Positions 10,560-23,900 of a DNA stretch of 64,000 bases are shown here, piece after piece (position 1 is the first letter of the stretch; each line of letters starts with the position of its first letter). This DNA is from Acanthacorydalis orientalis (taxonomy: Eukaryota; Arthropoda; Insecta; Megaloptera; Corydalidae), in assembly GCA_034766995.1 (NCBI GenBank), contig CM068322.1:32901439-32965438 (forward strand), read 5' to 3'. Below the pieces are notes generated by a model. It was not told the origin of the DNA, ran no database searches, and saw nothing but the letters and a program-made list of their open reading frames with translations. The position numbers and the translations under genes were made by a program.

Positions 10560-13500
10560 TTTGGCAAATAATCGGTTCGAGTCGCACACCGCGTGATAGA
10601 TAATTTCAAGACGCATCTAACGATATGCGACATTACCCTTTTAGCACTCAATTTCGACTACTTATGGACGAAAAACTGGTTGAAAAATGGGTTTTTTGGG
10701 CAAAATAAGGCCATTTTGGCAAATAATCCGATCGAATCGCACACCACGCGATAGATAATTTCAAGACGCATCTAACGATATGCGACATTACCCATTTTGC
10801 ACTCAATTTCGACTACTTATAGCCGAAAAACTGGTTGAAAAATGGGTTTTTTGGGCAAAATAAGGCCATTTTGGCAAATAATCGGATCGAATCGCACACC
10901 ACGCGATAGATAATTTCAAGACGCATCTAACGATATGCGACATTACCCAATTCGCACTCAATTTCGACTACTTATGGCCGAAAAACTGGTTGAAAATGGG
11001 TTTTTTGGGCAAAATAAGGCCATTTTGGCAAATAATCGGTTCGAGTCGCACACCGCGTGATAGATAATTTCAAGACGCATCTAACGATATGCGACATTAC
11101 CCTTTTAGCACTCAATTTCGACTACTTATGGACGAAAAACTGGTTGAAAAATGGGTTTTTTGGGCAAAATAAGGCCATTTTGGCAAATAATCGGATCGAA
11201 TCGCACACCACGCGATAGATAATTTCAAGACGCATCTAACGATATGCGACATTACCCAATTCGCACTCAATTTCGACTACTTATGGACAAAAAACTGGTA
11301 GAAAAATGGGTTTTTTGGGCAAAATAAGGCCATTTTGGCAAATAATCGGATCGAATCGCACACCACGCGATAGATAATTTCAAGACGCATCTAACGATAT
11401 ACGACATTACCCATTTCGCACATAATTTCGACTACTTATAGCCGAAAAACTGGTTGAAAAATGGGTTTTTTGGGCAAAATAAGGCCATTTTGGCAAATAA
11501 TCGGATCGAATAGCACACCACGCGATAGATAATTTCAAGACGCATCTAACGATTTGCGACATTACCCATTTTGCACTCAATTTCGACTACTTATAGCCGA
11601 AAAACTGGTTGAAAAATGGGTTTTTTGGGCAAAATAAGGCCATTTTGGCAAATAATCGGATCGAATCGCACACCACGCGATAGATAATTTCAAGACGCAT
11701 CTAACGATATGCGACATTACCCAATTCGCACTCAATTTCGACTACTTATGGCCGAAAAACTGGTTGAAAATGGGTTTTTTGGGCAAAATAAGGCCATTTT
11801 GGCAAATAATCGGTTCGAGTCGCACACCGCGTGATAGATAATTTCAAGACGCATCTAACGATATGCGACATTACCCTTTTAGCACTCAATTTCGACTACT
11901 TATGGACGAAAAACTGGTTGAAAAATGGGTTTTTTGGGCAAAATAAGGCCATTTTGGCAAATAATCGGATCGAATCGCACACCACGCGATAGATAATTTC
12001 AAGACGCATCTAACGATATGCGACATTACCCATTTCGCACTCAATTTCGACTACTTATAGCCGAAAAACTGGTTGAAAAATGGGTTTTTTGGGCAAAATA
12101 AGGCCATTTTGGCAAATAATCGGATCGAATCGCACACCAGGCGATAGATAATTTCAAGACGCATCTAACGATATACGACATTACCCATTTCGCACATAAT
12201 TTCGACTACTTATAGCCGAAAAACTGGTTGAAAAATGGGTTTTTTGGGCAAAATAAGGCCATTTTGGCAAATAATCGGATCGAATCGCACACCACGCGAT
12301 AGATAATTTCAAGACGCATCTAACGATATACGACATTACCCATTTCGCACATAATTTCGACTACTTATAGCCGAAAAACTGGTTGAAAAATGGGTTTTTT
12401 GGGCAAAATAAGGCCATTTGGCAAATAATCCGATCGAATCGCACACCACGCGATAGATAATTTCAAGACGCATCTAACGATATGCGACATTACCCAATTC
12501 GCACTCAATTTCGACTACTTATGGACGAAAAACTGGTTGAAAAATGGGTTTTTTGGGCAAAATAAGGCCATTTTGGCAAATAATCGGATCGAATCGCACA
12601 CCACGCGATAGATAATTTCAAGACGCATCTAACGATATGCGACATTACCCATTTCGCACTCAATTTCGACTACTTATAGCCGAAAAACTGGTTGAAAAAT
12701 GGGTTTTTTGGGCAAAATAAGGCCATTTTGGCAAATAATCGGATCGAATCGCACACCACGCGATAGATAATTTCAAGACGCATCTAACGATATGCGACAT
12801 TACCCAATTCGCACTCAATTTCGACTACTTATGGCCGAAAAACTGGTTGAAAATGGGTTTTTTGGGCAAAATAAGGCCATTTTGGCAAATAATCGGTTCG
12901 AGTCGCACACCGCGTGATAGATAATTTCAAGACGCATCTAACGATATGCGACATTACCCTTTTAGCACTCAATTTCGACTACTTATGGACGAAAAACTGG
13001 TTGAAAAATGGGTTTTTTGGGCAAAATAAGGCCATTTTGGCAAATAATCGGATCGAATCGCACACCACGCGATAGATAATTTCAAGACGCATCTAACGAT
13101 ATGCGACATTACCCATTTCGCACTCAATTTCGACTACTTATAGCCGAAAAACTGGTTGAAAAATGGGTTTTTTGGGCAAAATAAGGCCATTTTGGCAAAT
13201 AATCGGATCGAATCGCACACCAGGCGATAGATAATTTCAAGACGCATCTAACGATATACGACATTACCCATTTCGCACATAATTTCGACTACTTATAGCC
13301 GAAAAACTGGTTGAAAAATGGGTTTTTTGGGCAAAATAAGGCCATTTTGGCAAATAATCGGATCGAATCGCACACCACGCGATAGATAATTTCAAGACGC
13401 ATCTAACGATATGCGACATTACCCATTTTGCACTCAATTTCGACTACTTATAGCCGAAAAACTGGTTGAAAAATGGGTTTTTTGGGCAAAATAAGGCCAT

Positions 13501-13870
13501 TTTGGCAAATAATCGGATCGAATCGCACAACACGCGATAGATAATTTCAAGACGCATCTAACGATATGCGACATTACCCATTTTGCACTCAATTTCGACT
13601 ACTTATAGCCGAAAAACTGGTTGAAAAATGGGTTTTTTGGGCAAAATAAGGCCATTTTGGCAAATAATCGGATCGAATCGCACACCACGCGATAGATAAT
13701 TTCAAGACGCATCTAACGATATGCGACATTACCCATTTCGCACTCAATTTCGACTACTTATAGCCGAAAAACTGGTTGAAAAATGGGTTTTTTGGGCAAA
13801 ATAAGGCCATTTTGGCAAATAATCGGTTCGAGTCGCACACCGCGTGATAGATAATTTCAAGACGCATCTA
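10560..13870 (+). repeat. Zone I variant dimers with CGCGTGATAG
   Basis: In this part, dimers recur in which a GGCCG, GAAAATGGG monomer is followed by one with CGGTTCGAGTCGCACACCGC, GTGATAG and CCCTTTTAGCACTC (near 10589, 11046, 11827, 12910 and 13841; the last one has a different left neighbour). Other private markers pair at fixed distances: GGACAAAAAACTGGTAG near 10047 and 11285 (8 monomers), and CACCAGGCGATAG near 12137 and 13221 (7 monomers). The same dimer is absent from about 14 to 38.5 kb and returns from 38.6 kb. Confidence 0.8.
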
Positions 13871-15479
13871 ACGATATGCGACATTACCCTTTTAGCACTC
13901 AATTTCGACTACTTATGGACGAAAAACTGGTTGAAAAATGGGTTTTTTGGGCAAAATAAGGCCATTTTGGCAAATAATCGGATCGAATCGCACACCACGC
14001 GATAGATAATTTCAAGACGCATCTAACGATATGCGACATTACCCAATTCGCACTCAATTTCGACTACTTATGGCCGAAAAACTGGTTGAAAATGGGTTTT
14101 TTGGGCAAAATAAGGCCATTTTGGCAAATAATCGGTTCGAGTCGCACACCACGTGATAGATAATTTCAAGACGCATCTAACGATATGCGACATTACCCTT
14201 TTCGCACTCAATTTCGACTACTTATGGACGAAAAACTGGTTGAAAAATGGGTTTTTTGGGCAAAATAAGGCCATTTTGGCAAATAATCGGATCGAATCGC
14301 ACACCACGCGATAGATAATTTCAAGACGCATCTAACGATATGCGACATTACCCAATTCGCACTCAATTTCGACTACTTATAGCCGAAAAACTGGTTGAAA
14401 AATGGGTTTTTTGGGCAAAATAAGGCCATTTTGGCAAATAATCGGATCGAATCGCACACCACGCGATAGATAATTTCAAGACGCATCTAACGATATGCGA
14501 CATTACCCATTTCGCACTCAATTTCGACTACTTATAGCCGAAAAACTGGTTGAAAAATGGGTTTTTTGGGCAAAATAAGGCCATTTTGGCAAATAATCGG
14601 ATCGAATCGCACACCACGCGATAGATAATTTCAAGACGCATCTAACGATATGCGACATTACCCAATTCGCACTCAATTTCGACTACTTATGGCCGAAAAA
14701 CTGGTTGAAAATGGGTTTTTTGGGCAAAATAAGGCCATTTTGGCAAATAATCGGTTCGAGTCGCACACCACGTGATAGATAATTTCAAGACGCATCTAAC
14801 GATATGCGACATTACCCTTTTCGCACTCAATTTCGACTACTTATGGACGAAAAACTGGTTGAAAAATGGGTTTTTTGGGCAAAATAAGGCCATTTTGGCA
14901 AATAATCGGATCGAATCGCACACCACGCGATAGATAATTTCAAGACGCATCTAACGATATGCGACATTACCCAATTCGCACTCAATTTCGACTACTTATG
15001 GACGAAAAACTGGTTGAAAAATGGGTTTTTTGGGCAAAATAAGGCCATTTTGGCAAATAATCGGATCGAATCGCACACCACGCGATAGATAATTTCAAGA
15101 CGCATCTAACGATATGCGACATTACCCAATTCGCACTCAATTTCGACTACTTATGGCCGAAAAACTGGTTGAAAATGGGTTTTTTGGGCAAAATAAGGCC
15201 ATTTTGGCAAATAATCGGTTCGAGTCGCACACCACGTGATAGATAATTTCAAGACGCATCTAACGATATGCGACATTACCCTTTTCGCACTCAATTTCGA
15301 CTACTTATGGACGAAAAACTGGTTGAAAAATGGGTTTTTTGGGCAAAATAAGGCCATTTTGGCAAATAATCGGATCGAATCGCACACCACGCGATAGATA
15401 ATTTCAAGACGCATCTAACGATATGCGACATTACCCAATTCGCACTCAATTTCGACTACTTATAGCCGAAAAACTGGTT

Positions 15480-18400
15480 GAAAAATGGGTTTTTTGGGCA
15501 AAATAAGGCCATTTTGGCAAATAATCCGATCGAATCTCACACCACGTGATAGATAATTTCAATACGCATCTAACGATGTACGACATTACCCATTTCGCAC
15601 TCAATTTCGACTACTTATAGCCGAAAAACTGGTTGAAAAATGGGTTTTTTGGGCAAAATAAGGCCATTTTGGCAAATAATCCGATCGAATCGCACACCAC
15701 GCGATAGATAATTTCAAGACGCATCTAACGATATGCGACATTACCCAATTCGCACTCAATTTCGACTACTTATGGCCGAAAAACTGGTTGAAAATGGGTT
15801 TTTTGGGCAAAATAAGGCCATTTTGGCAAATAATCGGTTCGAGTCGCACACCACGTGATAGATAATTTCAAGACGCATCTAACGATATGCGACATTACCC
15901 TTTTCGCACTCAATTTCGACTACTTATGGACGAAAAACTGGTTAAAAAATGGGTTTTTTGGGCAAAATAAGGCCATTTTGGCAAATAATCGGATCGAATC
16001 GCACACCACGCGATAGATAATTTCAAGACGCATCTAACGATATGCGACATTACCCAATTCGCACTCAATTTCGACTACTTATGGACGAAAAACTGGTTGA
16101 AAAATGGGTTTTTTGGGCAAAATAAGGCCATTTTGGCAAATAATCGGATCGAATCGCACACCACGCGATAGATAATTTCAAGACGCATCTAACGATATGC
16201 GACATTACCCAATTCGCACTCAATTTCGACTACTTATGGACGAAAAACTGGTTGAAAAATGGGTTTTTTGGGCAAAATAAGGCCATTTTGGCAAATAATC
16301 CGATCGAATCTCACACCACGTGATAGATAATTTCAATACGCATCTAACGATGTACGACATTACCCTTTTCGCACTCAATTTCGACTACTTATAGCCGAAA
16401 AACTGGTTGAAAAATGGGTTTTTTGGGCAAAATAAGGCCATTTTGGCAAATAATCCGATCGAATCGCACACCACGCGATAGATAATTTCAAGACGCATCT
16501 AACGATATGCGACATTACCCAATTCGCACTAAATTTCGACTACTTATGGACGAAAAACTGGTTGAAAAATGGGTTTTTTGGGCAAAATAAGGCCATTTTG
16601 GCAAATAATCGGATCGAATCGCACACCACGCGATAGATAATTTCAAGACGCATCTAACGATATGCGACATTACCCAATTCGCACTCAATTTCGACTACTT
16701 ATGGACGAAAAACTGGTTGAAAAATGGGTTTTTTGGGCAAAATAAGGCCATTTTGGCAAATAATCGGATCGAATCGCACACCACGCGATAGATAATTTCA
16801 AGACGCATCTAACGATATGCGACATTACCCAATTCGCACTCAATTTCGACTACTTATGGACGAAAAACTGGTTGAAAAATGGGTTTTTTGGGCAAAATAA
16901 GGCCATTTTGGCAAATAATCGGATCGAATCGCACACCACGCGATAGATAATTTCAAGACGCATCTAACGATATGCGACATTACCCAATTCGCACTCAATT
17001 TCGACTACTTATGGCCGAAAAACTGGTTGAAAATGGGTTTTTTGGGCAAAATAAGGCCATTTTGGCAAATAATCGGTTCGAGTCGCACACCACGTGATAG
17101 ATAATTTCAAGACGCATCTAACGATATGCGACATTACCCTTTTCGCACTCAATTTCGACTACTTATGGACGAAAAACTGGTTGAAAAATGGGTTTTTTGG
17201 GCAAAATAAGGCCATTTTGGCAAATAATCGGATCGAATCGCACACCACGCGATAGATAATTTCAAGACGCATCTAACGATATGCGACATTACCCAATTCG
17301 CACTCAATTTCGACTACTTATAGCCGAAAAACTGGTTGAAAAATGGGTTTTTTGGGCAAAATAAGGCCATTTTGGCAAATAATCCGATCGAATCTCACAC
17401 CACGTGATAGATAATTTCAATACGCATCTAACGATGTACGACATTACCCATTTCGCACTCAATTTCGACTACTTATAGCCGAAAAACTGGTTGAAAAATG
17501 GGTTTTTTGGGCAAAATAAGGCCATTTTGGCAAATAATCCGATCGAATCGCACACCACGCGATAGATAATTTCAAGACGCATCTAACGATATGCGACATT
17601 ACCCAATTCGCACTCAATTTCGACTACTTATGGCCGAAAAACTGGTTGAAAATGGGTTTTTTGGGCAAAATAAGGCCATTTTGGCAAATAATCGGTTCGA
17701 GTCGCACACCACGTGATAGATAATTTCAAGACGCATCTAACGATATGCGACATTACCCTTTTCGCACTCAATTTCGACTACTTATGGACGAAAAACTGGT
17801 TAAAAAATGGGTTTTTTGGGCAAAATAAGGCCATTTTGGCAAATAATCGGATCGAATCGCACACCACGCGATAGATAATTTCAAGACGCATCTAACGATA
17901 TGCGACATTACCCAATTCGCACTCAATTTCGACTACTTATGGACGAAAAACTGGTTGAAAAATGGGTTTTTTGGGCAAAATAAGGCCATTTTGGCAAATA
18001 ATCGGATCGAATCGCACACCACGCGATAGATAATTTCAAGACGCATCTAACGATATGCGACATTACCCAATTCGCACTCAATTTCGACTACTTATGGACG
18101 AAAAACTGGTTGAAAAATGGGTTTTTTGGGCAAAATAAGGCCATTTTGGCAAATAATCCGATCGAATCTCACACCACGTGATAGATAATTTCAATACGCA
18201 TCTAACGATGTACGACATTACCCTTTTCGCACTCAATTTCGACTACTTATAGCCGAAAAACTGGTTGAAAAATGGGTTTTTTGGGCAAAATAAGGCCATT
18301 TTGGCAAATAATCCGATCGAATCGCACACCACGCGATAGATAATTTTAAGACGCATCTAACGATATGCGACATTACCCAATTCGCACTAAATTTCGACTA

Positions 18401-20730
18401 CTTATGGACGAAAAACTGGTTGAAAAATGGGTTTTTTGGGCAAAATAAGGCCATTTTGGCAAATAATCGGATCGAATCGCACACCACGCGATAGATAATT
18501 TCAAGACGCATCTAACGATATGCGACATTACCCAATTCGCACTCAATTTCGACTACTTATGGACGAAAAACTGGTTGAAAAATGGGTTTTTTGGGCAAAA
18601 TAAGGCCATTTTGGCAAATAATCGGATCGAATCGCACACCACGCGATAGATAATTTCAAGACGCATCTAACGATATGCGACATTACCCAATTCGCACTCA
18701 ATTTCGACTACTTATGGACGAAAAACTGGTTGAAAAATGGGTTTTTTGGGCAAAATAAGGCCATTTTGGCAAATAATCGGATCGAATCGCACACCACGCG
18801 ATAGATAATTTCAAGACGCATCTAACGATATGCGACATTACCCAATTCGCACTCAATTTCGACTACTTATGGCCGAAAAACTGGTTGAAAATGGGTTTTT
18901 TGGGCAAAATAAGGCCATTTTGGCAAATAATCGGTTCGAGTCGCACACCACGTGATAGATAATTTCAAGACGCATCTAACGATATGCGACATTACCCTTT
19001 TCGCACTCAATTTCGACTACTTATGGACGAAAAACTGGTTGAAAAATGGGTTTTTTGGGCAAAATAAGGCCATTTTGGCAAATAATCGGATCGAATCGCA
19101 CACCACGCGATAGATAATTTCAAGACGCATCTAACGATATGCGACATTACCCAATTCGCACTCAATTTCGACTACTTATAGCCGAAAAACTGGTTGAAAA
19201 ATGGGTTTTTTGGGCAAAATAAGGCCATTTTGGCAAATAATCCGATCGAATCTCACACCACGTGATAGATAATTTCAATACGCATCTAACGATGTACGAC
19301 ATTACCCATTTCGCACTCAATTTCGACTACTTATAGCCGAAAAACTGGTTGAAAAATGGGTTTTTTGGGCAAAATAAGGCCATTTTGGCAAATAATCCGA
19401 TCGAATCGCACACCACGCGATAGATAATTTCAAGACGCATCTAACGATATGCGACATTACCCAATTCGCACTCAATTTCGACTACTTATGGCCGAAAAAC
19501 TGGTTGAAAATGGGTTTTTTGGGCAAAATAAGGCCATTTTGGCAAATAATCGGTTCGAGTCGCACACCACGTGATAGATAATTTCAAGACGCATCTAACG
19601 ATATGCGACATTACCCTTTTCGCACTCAATTTCGACTACTTATGGACGAAAAACTGGTTAAAAAATGGGTTTTTTGGGCAAAATAAGGCCATTTTGGCAA
19701 ATAATCGGATCGAATCGCACACCACGCGATAGATAATTTCAAGACGCATCTAACGATATGCGACATTACCCAATTCGCACTCAATTTCGACTACTTATGG
19801 ACGAAAAACTGGTTGAAAAATGGGTTTTTTGGGCAAAATAAGGCCATTTTGGCAAATAATCGGATCGAATCGCACACCACGCGATAGATAATTTCAAGAC
19901 GCATCTAACGATATGCGACATTACCCAATTCGCACTCAATTTCGACTACTTATGGCCGAAAAACTGGTTGAAAATGGGTTTTTTGGGCAAAATAAGGCCA
20001 TTTTGGCAAATAATCGGTTCGAGTCGCACACCACGTGATAGATAATTTCAAGACGCATCTAACGATATGCGACATTACCCTTTTCGCACTCAATTTCGAC
20101 TACTTATGGACGAAAAACTGGTTGAAAAATGGGTTTTTTGGGCAAAATAAGGCCATTTTGGCAAATAATCGGATCGAATCGCACACCACGCGATAGATAA
20201 TTTCAAGACGCATCTAACGATATGCGACATTACCCAATTCGCACTCAATTTCGACTACTTATAGCCGAAAAACTGGTTGAAAAATGGGTTTTTTGGGCAA
20301 AATAAGGCCATTTTGGCAAATAATCCGATCGAATCTCACACCACGTGATAGATAATTTCAATACGCATCTAACGATGTACGACATTACCCATTTCGCACT
20401 CAATTTCGACTACTTATAGCCGAAAAACTGGTTGAAAAATGGGTTTTTTGGGCAAAATAAGGCCATTTTGGCAAATAATCCGATCGAATCGCACACCACG
20501 CGATAGATAATTTCAAGACGCATCTAACGATATGCGACATTACCCAATTCGCACTCAATTTCGACTACTTATGGCCGAAAAACTGGTTGAAAATGGGTTT
20601 TTTGGGCAAAATAAGGCCATTTTGGCAAATAATCGGTTCGAGTCGCACACCACGTGATAGATAATTTCAAGACGCATCTAACGATATGCGACATTACCCT
20701 TTTCGCACTCAATTTCGACTACTTATGGAC
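15480..20730 (+). repeat. 12-monomer higher-order repeat, about 1858 bp
   Basis: The monomer with AATCTCACACCACGTG, AATACGC and GATGTACGACATT followed by CCCATTTCGC lies near 15561, 17419 and 19276, spacings of 1858 and 1857 bp. A second marker, GGTTAAAAAATGGG, lies near 15942, 17800 and 19659 with matching spacing, and the monomers between follow the same order. A shortened 7-monomer (about 1083 bp) version follows, with markers at 20359 and 20742. Confidence 0.88.
17348..17382 (+). repeat. Internal 19-bp direct repeat in the 155-bp monomer (example)
   Basis: TTTTTTGGGCAAAATAAGG is followed 19 bp later by the similar CATTTTGGCAAATAATC. The shared pattern, a T tract, GGC, an A tract and TAA, suggests part of the monomer arose by a short tandem duplication before the satellite was amplified. 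It occurs in nearly every monomer of the array. Confidence 0.65.
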
Positions 20731-20939
20731 GAAAAACTGGTTAAAAAATGGGTTTTTTGGGCAAAATAAGGCCATTTTGGCAAATAATCGGATCGAATCG
20801 CACACCACGCGATAGATAATTTCAAGACGCATCTAACGATATGCGACATTACCCAATTCGCACTCAATTTCGACTACTTATGGACGAAAAACTGGTTGAA
20901 AAATGGGTTTTTTGGGCAAAATAAGGCCATTTTGGCAAA

Positions 20940-23900
20940 TAATCGGATCGAATCGCACACCACGCGATAGATAATTTCAAGACGCATCTAACGATATACG
21001 ACATTACCCATTTCGCACATAATTTCGACTACTTATAGCCGAAAAACTGGTTGAAAAATGGGTTTTTTGGGCAAAATAAGGCCATTTTGGCAAATAATCC
21101 GATCGAATCTCACACCACGTGATAGATAATTTCAATACGCATCTAACGATGTACGACATTACCCTTTTCGCACTCAATTTCGACTACTTATAGCCGAAAA
21201 ACTGGTTGAAAAATGGGTTTTTTGGGCAAAATAAGGCCATTTTGGCAAATAATCGGATCGAATCGCACACCACGCGATAGATAATTTCAAGACGCATCTA
21301 ACGATATGCGACATTACCCAATTCGCACTCAATTTCGACTACTTATAGCCGAAAAACTGGTTGAAAAATGGGTTTTTTGGGCAAAATAAGGCCATTTTGG
21401 CAAATAATCCGATCGAATCTCACACCACGTGATAGATAATTTCAATACGCATCTAACAATGTACGACATTACCCTTTTCGCACTCAATTTCGACTACTTA
21501 TAGCCGAAAAACTGGTTGAAAAATGGGTTTTTTGGGCAAAATAAGGCCATTTTGGCAAATAATCGGATCGAATCGCACACCACGCGATAGATAATTTCAA
21601 GACGCATCTAACGATATGCGACATTACCCATTTCGCACTCAATTTCGACTACTTATAGCCGAAAAACTGGTTGAAAAATGGGTTTTTTGGGCAAAATAAG
21701 GCCATTTTGGCAAATAATCCGATCGAATCGCACACCACGCGATAGATAATTTCAAGACGCATCTAACGATATGCGACATTACCCAATTCGCACTAAATTT
21801 CGACTACTTATGTACGAAAAACTGGTTGAAAAATGGGTTTTTTGGGCAAAATAAGGCCATTTTGGCAAATAATCGGATCGAATCGCACACCACGCGATAG
21901 ATAATTTCAAGACGCATCTAACGATATGCGACATTACCCAATTCGCACTCAATTTCGACTACTTATGGACGAAAAACTGGTTGAAAAATGGGTTTTTTGG
22001 GCAAAATAAGGCCATTTTGGCAAATAATCGGATCGAATCGCACACCACGCGATAGATAATTTCAAGACGCATCTAACGATATGCGACATTACCCAATTCG
22101 CACTCAATTTCGACTACTTATGGACGAAAAACTGGTTGAAAAATGGGTTTTTTGGGCAAAATAAGGCCATTTTGGCAAATAATCCGATCGAATCTCACAC
22201 CACGTGATAGATAATTTCAATACGCATCTAACGATGTACGACATTACCCTTTTCGCACTCAATTTCGTCTACTTATAGCCGAAAAACTGGTTGAAAAATG
22301 GGTTTTTTGGGCAAAATAAGGCCATTTTGGCAAATAATCCGATCGAATCGCACACCACGCGATAGATAATTTCAAGACGCATCTAACGATATGCGACATT
22401 ACCCAATTCGCACTAAATTTCGACTACTTATGGACGAAAAACTGGTTGAAAAATGGGTTTTTTGGGCAAAATAAGGCCATTTTGGCAAATAATCGGATCG
22501 AATCGCACACCACGCGATAGATAATTTCAAGACGCATCTAACGATATGCGACATTACCCAATTCGCACTCAATTTCGACTACTTATGGCCGAAAAACTGG
22601 TTGAAAATGGGTTTTTTGGGCAAAATAAGGCCATTTTGGCAAATAATCGGTTCGAGTCGCACACCACGTGATAGATAATTTCAAGACGCATCTAACGATA
22701 TGCGACATTACCCTTTTCGCACTCAATTTCGACTACTTATGGACGAAAAACTGGTTAAAAAATGGGTTTTTTGGGCAAAATAAGGCCATTTTGGCAAATA
22801 ATCGGATCGAATCGCACACCACGCGATAGATAATTTCAAGACGCATCTAACGATATGCGACATTACCCAATTCGCACTCAATTTCGACTACTTATGGACG
22901 AAAAACTGGTTGAAAAATGGGTTTTTTGGGCAAAATAAGGCCATTTTGGCAAATAATCGGATCGAATCGCACACCACGCGATAGATAATTTCAAGACGCA
23001 TCTAACGATATACGACATTACCCATTTCGCACATAATTTCGACTACTTATAGCCGAAAAACTGGTTGAAAAATGGGTTTTTTGGGCAAAATAAGGCCATT
23101 TTGGCAAATAATCCGATCGAATCTCACACCACGTGATAGATAATTTCAATACGCATCTAACGATGTACGACATTACCCTTTTCGCACTCAATTTCGACTA
23201 CTTATAGCCGAAAAACTGGTTGAAAAATGGGTTTTTTGGGCAAAATAAGGCCATTTTGGCAAATAATCGGATCGAATCGCACACCACGCGATAGATAATT
23301 TCAAGACGCATCTAACGATATGCGACATTACCCAATTCGCACTCAATTTCGACTACTTATAGCCGAAAAACTGGTTGAAAAATGGGTTTTTTGGGCAAAA
23401 TAAGGCCATTTTGGCAAATAATCCGATCGAATCTCACACCACGTGATAGATAATTTCAATACGCATCTAACGATGTACGACATTACCCTTTTCGCACTCA
23501 ATTTCGACTACTTATAGCCGAAAAACTGGTTGGAAAATGGGTTTTTTGGGCAAAATAAGGCCATTTTGGCAAATAATCGGATCGAATCGCACACCACGCG
23601 ATAGATAATTTCAAGACGCATCTAACGATATGCGACATTACCCATTTCGCACTCAATTTCGACTACTTATAGCCGAAAAACTGGTTGAAAAATGGGTTTT
23701 TTGGGCAAAATAAGGCCATTTTGGCAAATAATCCGATCGAATCGCACACCACGCGATAGATAATTTCAAGACGCATCTAACGATATGCGACATTACCCAA
23801 TTCGCACTAAATTTCGACTACTTATGGACGAAAAAACTGGTTGAAAAATGGGTTTTTTGGGCAAAATAAGGCCATTTTGGCAAATAATCGGATCGAATCG

